DNA of 64,000 bases from Prevotellaceae bacterium UBA6398 (GTDB taxonomy: Bacteria; Bacteroidota; Bacteroidia; Bacteroidales; Bacteroidaceae), in NCBI GenBank assembly GCA_002437495.1, contig DJQA01000004.1:115675-179674 (forward strand). The letters run 5' to 3'. A program made the position numbers and the translations under genes. Every line of letters starts with the position of its first letter. The first letter of the stretch is position 1. Positions 34,996-42,835 of the stretch are shown one piece after another. The notes under the pieces are model-generated. The model was not told where the DNA came from. It made no database searches and was given only the letters and a program-made list of their open reading frames with translations.

Positions 34996-35373
34996 ATGGG
35001 AACTGTTGTAAAAAATCCGTTGGCGAAAATGGTGCTGCTTATGTTTGCCATGATTTTCGCCTTTTCCTCGTGCGGCGATGATGCGTGGTTTAACGAAGAC
35101 AGGCTTGTGGGAGAATGGCACACGCAGGACGACCCGGGAAATTCCTATACGGTGGTTAAGTTCTACGGAGACGGAACGGGAATGATTACGCAATATGATT
35201 ACGGCAGTGTGTCGGACTATTCCTCGTTTTTGTGGGAGGCAAGCCGCCACAGCATATACTTTCGCTACAACGACCGTCCTTCGGAATATTGGGATATAGA
35301 ATTTGAGGGGCGCAATGCTTTCAGACTTTATTTCGATGACGGCGATTACACGTATTTTGTGCGCGACTATTGA
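34996..35373 (+). CDS. Small lipoprotein, lipocalin-like
   Basis: A 125-residue lipoprotein (signal VLLMFAMIFAFSSC with the lipobox Cys). The frame is open to 34903 with another ATG at 34978, but the promoter predicts transcription starting around there, so I favour ATG 34996. The mature part is beta-rich and has the pattern of short lipocalin-like proteins: LVGEWHTQDDPGNSYTVVKF, a GDGTG turn, then YWDIEFEGRNAFRLYFDDG. No specific ligand is suggested. Confidence 0.72.
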   Translation: MGTVVKNPLAKMVLLMFAMIFAFSSCGDDAWFNEDRLVGEWHTQDDPGNSYTVVKFYGDGTGMITQYDYGSVSDYSSFLWEASRHSIYFRYNDRPSEYWDIEFEGRNAFRLYFDDGDYTYFVRDY

Positions 35374-35425
35374 CTTGGCACGGCATTTGAATGTATGTTG
35401 ATAAAGAAACAAAAACAACAAGAAT

Positions 35426-35740
35426 ATGGAAATTCAAATTACAGAACAGAATTTTGACGAATTGCTTAACGGCGGAAAGCCTTTGATGGTAGATTTCTAT
35501 GCCGACTGGTGCGGTCCTTGCCGCCACATAATGCCATTCGTGGAGCAGATAGCGAATGAGTATTCCGACAAGGCTGTTGTGGGGCGTTGCAACGTTGACG
35601 ACAACGGCGACTTGGCTCAGCGATTCGGCATAATGTCAATTCCCGCAGTGCTTTACTTCAAAGACGGAAAGCTTGCCAACACCATTGTGGGCGGAGTTCC
35701 AAAGCAGCAGCTCGAGAATGCGTTGAAAGCGATACTTTGA
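35426..35740 (+). CDS. trxA: Thioredoxin
   Basis: A 104-residue classical thioredoxin, a cytoplasmic dithiol reductant. The active site YADWCGPCRHIMP and the cis-Pro region IMSIPAVLYFKDG are intact. No signal peptide, standard length. It follows the small lipoprotein by 52 bp and may share its transcript. Repeat copy H, with a long hairpin and T8, starts 60 bp after the stop and looks like its terminator. Confidence 0.96.
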   Translation: MEIQITEQNFDELLNGGKPLMVDFYADWCGPCRHIMPFVEQIANEYSDKAVVGRCNVDDNGDLAQRFGIMSIPAVLYFKDGKLANTIVGGVPKQQLENALKAIL

Positions 35741-35799
35741 CAGGTATGGGCAAAGGCGGGGGCGCAAAAATAACGCCGCCGCAGTATGCGCAAAAACTA

Positions 35800-35883
35800 T
35801 ATGCAGAAACTGCGAAAACTACATCGGATATAATTTGAATTATGTCCGATGTGGTTTTTTTTATGTCTGATGTAATTTTTGCC
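35800..35883 (+). repeat. 21-bp-unit intergenic element, copy H; likely trxA terminator
   Basis: Units start at 35800, 35821, 35842 and 35863. ACATCGGATATAAT (35821-35834) pairs with ATTATGTCCGATGT over 14 positions with one G-T pair, followed by GG and eight T: a fine rho-independent terminator downstream of trxA. The TTGCAAAC...GACAGAAAAA tail shared with other copies follows. Confidence 0.85.
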
Positions 35884-36203
35884 CTTGCAAACTACTGACA
35901 GAAAAAAACATACAAGAACTTTTCAAAGCAAGCCGAATTTGTTGTAAACCGGTGGTTTGTTAATAAAACAGGCAGCTTGAGAAGGGAAATGCCAAATTGC
36001 GGTTTTTTTCCTGTTTGGAGGAGAAAAAGTTAGGCGCATTTGCCGGATTTTACACAAAATGTATGAGCAGATTAAGACAGACTTGCCACGTTTAGAGCTA
36101 AATGTCGGTATTGTTTTCGCTCATGCCCCTTCAATCGGCAAAAGTTGGGGAGAATTGGGCTTAAAAAAGTGGAATTTACTGCCGATAGTTTATGTGGAAT
36201 AAG

Positions 36204-36211
36204 TAATTTTG
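36204..36211 (+). promoter_or_regulatory. -7 box for thrA
   Basis: TAATTTTG, a perfect TAnnTTTG, 46 bp before the ATG at 36258. No standard -33. The 36000-36200 stretch before it shows nothing else I can name. Confidence 0.55.
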
Positions 36212-36221
36212 CGGCTAAAGT

Positions 36222-36242
36222 GGGGCGGTTATCCGCCTTTTT
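36222..36242 (+). promoter_or_regulatory. Small terminator-like hairpin in the thrA leader
   Basis: GGCGG (36224-36228), loop TTAT, CCGCC (36233-36237), then five T, lying between the -7 box and the start codon. It could attenuate transcription or hinder ribosome loading. The stem is only 5 bp, so chance is possible. I see no leader peptide. Confidence 0.35.
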
Positions 36243-36257
36243 GACATACAGCGTAAA

Positions 36258-38687
36258 ATGAGAGTACTTAAATTCGGAGGAACATCCGTAGGCTCGCCCG
36301 AGAGCATACTGAACCTTAAGAAAATAGTCGAGGCAATAGATGAGCCTGTGATAGTTGTGGTATCTGCACTCGGGGGCATAACCGACAAACTTATAAACAC
36401 GTCTCGGTTGGCCTCGGCAGGCAATGTGGCGTATCGCGATGAGTTCAACGCAATGATAGAGCGCCACCGCAACATGATAGACACCGTAATTCCCGATGGG
36501 GTGGTGCGCGATGCATTGTGCGAAAAAGTAGAGGAACTGTTTGACGAGCTGCGAAGCATATACCACGGCGTGTATCTTATACGCGACCTCACCGAAAAAA
36601 CCGCCAACGTGATTGTGAGCTACGGCGAGAGGCTTTCGTCGCAGATTGTATCGGCGCTTATTGATGGTGCGGTGTGGTATGATTCGAGGGAGTTCATCAA
36701 AACCACGCGCCGCCAGGGGCGCAACCTTGTGGATTTCGACAACACGCTGCGCCTTGTAAGACATACTTTTACGCCCATGCCCGAGACGGCGGTGATTGGC
36801 GGTTTCATAGCGAGCGACCTTAACGATGGCGAAACCACCAACCTTGGACGCGGAGGCTCTGACTACACGGCGGCAATAGTGGCTGCCGCGCTCGATGCAT
36901 CGGCTTTGGAAATCTGGACCGATGTCGATGGCTTCATGACCGCCGACCCCAGAGTTATACCCAACGCTTACACCATTGACGAGCTTTCGTACAACGAGGC
37001 AATGGAGCTTTGCAACTTCGGAGCAAAGGTGATTTATCCGCCAACCATATACCCGGTGCGCGTTAAGGGAATTCCCATTTACGTAAAGAATACGTTCCAC
37101 CCCGATGCGCGGGGCAGCATAATCCATAAAGGACCTATCGACGACAAGCGTGCCATAAAGGGCATTTCGTCTATAAAAAACACGAGCCTGGTAACCGTGA
37201 GCGGTCCTTCGATGGTGGGCGTGATAGGTGTGAACCGAAGAATATTCTCCACGCTTGCCGACAACGGCGTGAGCGTGTTCCTTGTGGCACAGACTTCCTC
37301 GGAGGCCAGCACGAGCCTTTGCGTAACCGATGTTGACGGGGATAAGGCGCGCCGCGTGCTCGATGCCGAGTTCGCAAAAGAAATAGCAACGGGGGCCATG
37401 AACCCCGCCATACTCACCGAAAACCTTTCGACGGTGGCTGTTGTGGGCGACAAGATGAAGCACACGCCGGGCGTTGCCGGAAAACTGTTCGGGGTTTTGG
37501 GCCGCAACGGAATAAACATAGTGGCCATGGCACAGGGGGCAACCGAGACAAACGTGTCGCTTGTTGTGGAGAGAGACCTTTTGCGAAAGTCGCTCAACGT
37601 TATACACGACAGCTTCTTCCTAAGCGAATACCAAGTGCTCAACCTTTTTGTGTGCGGAGTGGGGACGGTAGGCTCGAAACTGCTCGAACAAATAGCCTCG
37701 CAGCGCGAGAAACTTAAGCGAACTCGCGGGTTGCAGCTCAATGTGGTTGGGATTGCGAGCGGACACAATGCCGTGTTCAACCGCGACGGCATTTCGCTCG
37801 AAAACTACAAGGAGGCACTGAAGCAAGGGGGCAGGAGCGACACGGAACGCCTTAAAAGGGAAATACTGGGAATGAACATCTTTAACTCGGTGTTTGTTGA
37901 CTGCACGGCAAGCGCCGAAGTGGCCGGACTTTATCAAACCCTATTCGAGAACAACATAAGCGTGGTGGCGGCAAACAAGATTGCTGCATCCTCGCCATAC
38001 GAAACCTATCGCAGACTAAAGGACACGGCGCGTGCAAAGGGCGTGAAATATCTTTTCGAAACTAACGTGGGGGCGGGGCTTCCTATAATAAACACCATAA
38101 ACGACCTTACCGGCAGCGGCGACAAGATACTCTGCATCGAGGCGGTGCTTAGCGGCACGCTCAACTTCGTGTTCAATAAAATATCAAAGGAAACTCCTTT
38201 CAGCCGCGCCGTGCAAATGGCGCGCGAGGCCGGTTACAGCGAACCCGACCCACGCATCGACTTGAGCGGAAAAGACGTTATGCGCAAACTTGTGATACTT
38301 GCCCGCGAGGCGGGGTACAGCGTGGAAATAGCCGATGTGGTTGCAACGCCGTTCATACCCGGGGAATTCATGAAAATGCCGCTCAAAGAGTTTCTAGAAC
38401 GCCTCCCCGAACTCGACGCAGGCTTTGAAGCAAAGCGCATGACGCTCGAAACCGAAGGGAAACGCTGGCGCTACGTGGCGCGGTTGGACAACGGAAAAAC
38501 GAGCGTGGGACTTGTGGAGGTTGACAAAAACCATCCGTTCTACCATCTGGAAGGCTCGAACAACGTGATACTGATAACCACCGAACGCTACCGCGAATAT
38601 CCCATGCACATTGAGGGCTACGGCGCGGGAGCCGATGTTACCGCTGCCGGGGTGTTTGCCGACATAATGAGTGTGGCGAACATCTGA
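36258..38687 (+). CDS. thrA: Bifunctional aspartate kinase / homoserine dehydrogenase
   Basis: An 809-residue enzyme catalysing the first and third steps from aspartate to threonine, methionine and lysine precursors. The N-terminal kinase has MRVLKFGGTSVGSPE and DLNDGETTNLGRGGSDYTAA. Two ACT regulatory domains lie around residues 310-455 (VTVSGPSMVGVIGV, VAVVGDKMKHTPGVAGKLFG). The C-terminal dehydrogenase begins FVCGVGTVGSKLLEQ and has FETNVGAGLPIINTIND. Length fits E. coli ThrA. Unlike many relatives, thrB/thrC do not follow; an ECF sigma cassette does, after a terminator. Confidence 0.97.
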   Translation: MRVLKFGGTSVGSPESILNLKKIVEAIDEPVIVVVSALGGITDKLINTSRLASAGNVAYRDEFNAMIERHRNMIDTVIPDGVVRDALCEKVEELFDELRSIYHGVYLIRDLTEKTANVIVSYGERLSSQIVSALIDGAVWYDSREFIKTTRRQGRNLVDFDNTLRLVRHTFTPMPETAVIGGFIASDLNDGETTNLGRGGSDYTAAIVAAALDASALEIWTDVDGFMTADPRVIPNAYTIDELSYNEAMELCNFGAKVIYPPTIYPVRVKGIPIYVKNTFHPDARGSIIHKGPIDDKRAIKGISSIKNTSLVTVSGPSMVGVIGVNRRIFSTLADNGVSVFLVAQTSSEASTSLCVTDVDGDKARRVLDAEFAKEIATGAMNPAILTENLSTVAVVGDKMKHTPGVAGKLFGVLGRNGINIVAMAQGATETNVSLVVERDLLRKSLNVIHDSFFLSEYQVLNLFVCGVGTVGSKLLEQIASQREKLKRTRGLQLNVVGIASGHNAVFNRDGISLENYKEALKQGGRSDTERLKREILGMNIFNSVFVDCTASAEVAGLYQTLFENNISVVAANKIAASSPYETYRRLKDTARAKGVKYLFETNVGAGLPIINTINDLTGSGDKILCIEAVLSGTLNFVFNKISKETPFSRAVQMAREAGYSEPDPRIDLSGKDVMRKLVILAREAGYSVEIADVVATPFIPGEFMKMPLKEFLERLPELDAGFEAKRMTLETEGKRWRYVARLDNGKTSVGLVEVDKNHPFYHLEGSNNVILITTERYREYPMHIEGYGAGADVTAAGVFADIMSVANI

Positions 38688-38715
38688 CACCGGATGCGGG
38701 AGAGAAAATAACCTA

Positions 38716-38754
38716 CGGGCGGCTTAGCGCAAATTCGCAGCCGCCCGTTTTTTG
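38716..38754 (+). terminator. Terminator after thrA
   Basis: GGGCGGCT pairs with AGCCGCCC, followed by GTTTTTT, 29 bp beyond the stop codon. Confidence 0.9.
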
Positions 38755-38831
38755 TATGTACGGTTCATGAAAAATTAAAAAAGTCATTGTTTTGCTTAGT
38801 TTTCAGCCTTGCAAAACTGTATGTATAGTGT

Positions 38832-39323
38832 ATGATACAGGAAAAGGACATAGAACGTCTGTTTCGCCGGCATTACGGGAAGATGTACAATCTGGCCAGA
38901 TGCATCCTCAATGATGACGACGAAAGCAAGGATGTGGTGAGCGATGTGTTCACGCAAATTCTTGCAGATGGCGTTGTGCTGATGCCCGGAAGCGAGGAAG
39001 GGTATCTGATGCGGAGCGTCCGCAACCGCAGCCTTAACCTTATTGCCCACAAAAGCGTTAAGGAGAAAGTGGCAAAGCTGCTGCTTGATGACGCAGACGC
39101 AATTATTTCGGAAGATACCGACGAGCGTCTCGACCGGGTGAAACTTCTCATCGACAACCTCGAACCGCCGATGCGCAAGCTGATATTCCGTTTGCGCTAT
39201 CTGCAAGGGAAATCCTACAAGGAGGTGGCTGATGAAGTCGGGGTGAGCAAGGTTACGGTTTACAACCATATCTCGCAGGCGTTGGACCGGATCAGAAAAC
39301 AATTAAAAGGAGCAAGACAATGA
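38832..39323 (+). CDS. ECF-type RNA polymerase sigma factor
   Basis: A 163-residue sigma-70 family member. Region 2 spans about residues 8-70 (LFRRHYGKMYNLARCIL, DESKDVVSDVFTQIL). Region 4 is about 105-160 (LRYLQGKSYKEVADEVGVSK, then VTVYNHISQALDRIRK) as a helix-turn-helix. It probably directs polymerase to the receptor operon on receipt of a surface signal. Its stop overlaps the anti-sigma start by 4 bp (ATGA), so the two are translationally coupled. I see no clear TAnnTTTG promoter upstream, consistent with self- or alternative regulation. Confidence 0.93.
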   Translation: MIQEKDIERLFRRHYGKMYNLARCILNDDDESKDVVSDVFTQILADGVVLMPGSEEGYLMRSVRNRSLNLIAHKSVKEKVAKLLLDDADAIISEDTDERLDRVKLLIDNLEPPMRKLIFRLRYLQGKSYKEVADEVGVSKVTVYNHISQALDRIRKQLKGARQ

Positions 39324-39991
39324 CAAAGGGAATGAATAAGGAAGAGAAACGGATGATGTTCTTCGATATGCAGGAGCATCCAGAACGCTATACCGACGGG
39401 CAGGTGGAAGCCCTGCTTGCCGATGAGGACATTAAGGAACTTTTTCACGGCATGGCGATGGCAAGAATGGCAATGCGGAGAGCAAATCCCAAGAAAGTTA
39501 ATGCTGGCGAGGCGTGGAGGGAGTTTTCCGCCCAATATGGGATTGCGGCCGTGAAAATCCCCAAGCCGGGCAGCCGTTTCAAGGTTGCCGCCTCGATCAT
39601 CGGGTTCATTTTTCTTTCGGGCATCGCGCTTGCGGCCATCCGCTCGGGTGCATTCCGTTCCTCGTCCCCAAGTAACGCCCCAAAAACAAATACCGGGTTG
39701 GCCGTGCCCGACAAGCAGGACAGTGCAAAGACGAAAGTTACTGTAAAGGCTGACACTCTCAATCTCAAGCCTGTTGTGTTCGACAATGCAGAGCTTGGCG
39801 ATGTGGTTTCGCAGCTTGCGGCGTTCTATCATGTCAAGGCGGAGTTTCAAAACGAAAAAGCCCGGCACGTACGCATCTTCTTCAATTGGGACAAGACTAA
39901 GACATTGCAGCGGAACATCGAAATTCTAAACGCTTTCGACCGCATACAGATTAGTTATTTGCCCTACAAGGAAACTTTGAAAGTGGAATAA
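39320..39991 (+). CDS. Anti-sigma-like membrane protein with DUF4974 domain
   Basis: 223 residues. A cytoplasmic N-terminal region (about 1-88, with HPERYTDGQVEALLADED typical of these proteins) would bind the sigma factor. One membrane helix follows (VAASIIGFIFLSGIALAAI, about 91-109). A periplasmic C-terminal DUF4974 domain (about 150-223, VVFDNAELGDVVSQLAAFYH) would contact the receptor's STN domain. The FecR domain that normally lies between membrane helix and DUF4974 is absent, replaced by a short linker. Coupled to the sigma gene, 15 bp before the receptor gene. Confidence 0.85.
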   Translation: MTKGMNKEEKRMMFFDMQEHPERYTDGQVEALLADEDIKELFHGMAMARMAMRRANPKKVNAGEAWREFSAQYGIAAVKIPKPGSRFKVAASIIGFIFLSGIALAAIRSGAFRSSSPSNAPKTNTGLAVPDKQDSAKTKVTVKADTLNLKPVVFDNAELGDVVSQLAAFYHVKAEFQNEKARHVRIFFNWDKTKTLQRNIEILNAFDRIQISYLPYKETLKVE

Positions 39992-40006
39992 TAAAAATAA
40001 GACGCT

Positions 40007-42568
40007 ATGATTTCTTTAAGAATGGCAATGTCTGTGGTGCTTTGCGCCATTTGCTTCCAACTGTCAGCCACAGCGCAGCGCATAACACGCCAATATAATA
40101 ATGTGTCGTTCTCTGCGGTATTGAAAGATTTGAATGCCGCGCAGGACGAATACGCCATAAACTTCGTGTATGACGAGTTGGAGGATTTCACTGTAACGAA
40201 AAACATCCGCAACATGAGTGTGCCAGATGCAATACGCCAGTTGATAGGCTTTTATCCCATAAGAATGACGCAGATGGATAATGTCATCGTTGTGGAATGC
40301 ACCCGGAAAACCTCCTCCAAGATGACAGGGCGCGTGGTCGGCTCGCACCAACGCCCGATAGAGTATGCCAATGTTGCCCTGTTGAATGTCGGTGATTCTA
40401 CCTTTATCACGGGCGGGGTAACTAATGAGAGCGGCCGGTTCGTGATACCTTGTGATGTTAAGAAAGCTATTGCAAGGGTGAGCTGCGTGGGCTATAAAAC
40501 GGCTTACGGCATTTGCAACGCTGGTGAAATAGGGGAAATAGTCTTGAAGGCGGATACGGTGAACCTGTCAAAGGTTGTGGTGAAAGGGCAGCGCAAAACT
40601 TTTGAGATGACAAGCGAGGGATTCGTTACCCAAGTCAAGGGTACGCCTTTGAGCGAGGCGGGAACGGCGAACGATGTGCTTTCGCAAGTGCCGGGAGTGT
40701 ATGGCGGCGATGGCAAGTTCAGTGTCTATGGCAAGGGTGATGCGTTGATTTATGTCAACGGCAGGAAACTTACCGACAACACCGAACTGGAAAGAATAAG
40801 TTCCAAAGACATAGCCTCGGTGGTTTTAAACAATAATCCCGGTGCCAAATACGATGCCACTACAAGGGCGGTGATTACGGTCAAAACCGTAAGAAAGCGG
40901 GGCGACGGTTTGAGTGGGGACGAGACTTCCATGTTGCGCCAGGGCCATTCCCTCTCTTTGTCGGAAGGGGGTAACTTAAATTGGCGCAAGGGTGGCTTGG
41001 ACGTGTTTGGCGGGCTGTATTACGATTTGGTGCAGCGGTATCAGCATCAAAAAGACAAAAAAACCGTTTGGAAGGACGGCAACGTGTGGCAAATGCACAG
41101 CGACATAGGTATATTTCCAAAGAGCATGGCTTCAATATCCTCAAACATAGGTTTCAACTACGCGTTCAACGGGCGCCATTCAATCGGAGCAAAATACAAC
41201 GCGAGTTTCATGCCGAACAGCACTTCTGATTGGCCAACGTTGCAGACCGTGGCAAAAAACGGCGTGGAGCAGGATAATATACGCTACGACTTGAAATGGA
41301 ACCGCCGCTGCGCCCCTGCCCATTTTGTGAATGCTTATTATAAGGGCGAGGCCGGTAGGTGGAGCATAGCTTTCGACAACGATTTGGTTGTGAGTCAGGA
41401 CAAGGCGGTGCAGAATATAAAGGAACTAAGCAGCCTGTCGGGGGAAAGCCGCGTGAACAGCGTGAACAAGGCCGACAACTTGATGTTCGCCTCCAAGCTT
41501 GCGTTTTCGCATCCTGTTGGAAAGGGAAAGGTGGAGGCCGGCGGCGAATTTATATTCACAAACCGCAAGGAGACATACGACAACGAGCAGCAGGTAATCG
41601 CTTCGACTGACGACCATATAAAGGAGAGCAAATATGCAGGGTTCGTGTCTTACGACATTTCCTTTGGAATGGCTGACTTTTGGACGGGACTAAGATACGA
41701 ACACACCACATCGGACTATTATGAGCACGAGGTGTGGATGGCAGGGCAAAGCCGAAAATATGACAAGCTGTTCCCCAACGTCGGCATATCGTTCCCCATA
41801 GGAAAGGCGAAACTGTCTGTTGACTATGCGATGAAGACGTGCCGCCCGTCCTACCGCGAGCTGAGCAGCAATATGCAGTACGATGATGCCTTTACTTACG
41901 AGAAAGGAAATCCGCTGCTGCAGCCCGAAATAATCCACGACATCACAATGACAGGCATTTGGCGTTGGGTTTACTTTGGCGTAAGCTGTCAGCATATCGA
42001 CGATGCCATAACAAACTTGATAGAATTGCAGCCCGGCGGGGACAGACCGCTGAACATTTTCACCAATGTCAACACCCCGCATCTTAACAAATACACGGCA
42101 ACGCTGTCCATGACCCCGAAGTTCGGGCTGTGGTCGCCACGGTTATCCCTTACCTTGATGGGGCAGGATTTCAAAATGACGCACAACGGCGCAACCTTGA
42201 AAATGAACAACCCGCTGCTGTTTGCAAGTTGGTACAACTCGTTTTCCCTGCCTAATGAATACATTCTGTCTTTGAACATTTCGGGAAATACATACGGCGA
42301 CATGACCATAGCGACGCTGAAACCGAGCTGGCAACTGGATTTCGGGGTCGTGAAGAAACTGAACCGTTGGACGTTCCAACTGCAGGCTACAGATATATTC
42401 CGCACAGCCCGCAACTCGATGTTCACTTACGGCACAAGTATGCTCCTCAACAAATGGAATTACAGCGACTCGCAAGCCGTGAAACTGACGGTGAGTTATC
42501 GTTTCAACACAGCAGGAAGCAAGTACAAAGGCACCGGCGCGGGAAATGCCGAGAAAGTCAGGTTGTAA
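40007..42568 (+). CDS. TonB-dependent receptor with N-terminal STN signalling domain
   Basis: An 853-residue outer-membrane protein with a signal peptide ending ATAQ. Order: STN domain (about 30-97, VSFSAVLKDLNAAQ to DNVIVVEC), a carboxypeptidase-regulatory-like beta domain (about 103-180, MTGRVVGSHQRPIEYANVAL), plug (about 195-300, VLSQVPGVYGGDGKFSVYG), then an OMP barrel of the PF14905 type. The STN domain is what lets such receptors signal to an anti-sigma factor, matching the two upstream genes. No SusD-like lipoprotein follows, so the ligand is more likely a small molecule, metal chelate or peptide than a polysaccharide; this is inference. Confidence 0.9.
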   Translation: MISLRMAMSVVLCAICFQLSATAQRITRQYNNVSFSAVLKDLNAAQDEYAINFVYDELEDFTVTKNIRNMSVPDAIRQLIGFYPIRMTQMDNVIVVECTRKTSSKMTGRVVGSHQRPIEYANVALLNVGDSTFITGGVTNESGRFVIPCDVKKAIARVSCVGYKTAYGICNAGEIGEIVLKADTVNLSKVVVKGQRKTFEMTSEGFVTQVKGTPLSEAGTANDVLSQVPGVYGGDGKFSVYGKGDALIYVNGRKLTDNTELERISSKDIASVVLNNNPGAKYDATTRAVITVKTVRKRGDGLSGDETSMLRQGHSLSLSEGGNLNWRKGGLDVFGGLYYDLVQRYQHQKDKKTVWKDGNVWQMHSDIGIFPKSMASISSNIGFNYAFNGRHSIGAKYNASFMPNSTSDWPTLQTVAKNGVEQDNIRYDLKWNRRCAPAHFVNAYYKGEAGRWSIAFDNDLVVSQDKAVQNIKELSSLSGESRVNSVNKADNLMFASKLAFSHPVGKGKVEAGGEFIFTNRKETYDNEQQVIASTDDHIKESKYAGFVSYDISFGMADFWTGLRYEHTTSDYYEHEVWMAGQSRKYDKLFPNVGISFPIGKAKLSVDYAMKTCRPSYRELSSNMQYDDAFTYEKGNPLLQPEIIHDITMTGIWRWVYFGVSCQHIDDAITNLIELQPGGDRPLNIFTNVNTPHLNKYTATLSMTPKFGLWSPRLSLTLMGQDFKMTHNGATLKMNNPLLFASWYNSFSLPNEYILSLNISGNTYGDMTIATLKPSWQLDFGVVKKLNRWTFQLQATDIFRTARNSMFTYGTSMLLNKWNYSDSQAVKLTVSYRFNTAGSKYKGTGAGNAEKVRL

Positions 42569-42596
42569 TGACGGTATGCATAACCGGCGAAAACTA

Positions 42597-42702
42597 AATA
42601 GGACATGAAAAAAACAAAGTCCTATGTGGAAAAAATCAGGTCTGATGTAGTTTAAATTACATCAGACCTGATTTTTTTCTGCACGGCACATGGTTTTTCT
42701 TA
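42597..42702 (+). repeat. 21-bp-unit intergenic element, copy I; two-way terminator
   Basis: It contains the best hairpin of the family: AATCAGGTCTGATGTA (42634-42649) pairs perfectly over 16 bp with its complement at 42658-42673. An A-run lies before and T7 after, so it should stop transcription both ways. It lies 28 bp after the receptor gene and before the dxs promoter. A GAAAAAAGCAAACGGTTTGG segment follows, related to sequence beside copies B and G. Confidence 0.88.
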
Positions 42703-42781
42703 AACCAAACGTAATTTCTGTGGAACTATGAAAAAAGCAAACGGTTTGGAAGTTGTGCGGCACAACACGCAAACTGCCGAT

Positions 42782-42812
42782 TTTGCCACCTCATACATTT
42801 ATTTTAACTTTG
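42782..42812 (+). promoter_or_regulatory. Promoter of the dxs operon
   Basis: TTTG (42782-42785), 19 bp, TAACTTTG (42805-42812): a complete -33/-7 pair 23 bp before the start codon. Confidence 0.85.
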
Positions 42813-42835
42813 CACTATATGTATATATATGAAAT

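Noticed and set aside
36072..37607. 511-codon open frame antisense to thrA
   Set aside because: It lies opposite a certain gene, has a low-complexity His/Tyr/Arg-rich composition typical of antisense reading, and no promoter.
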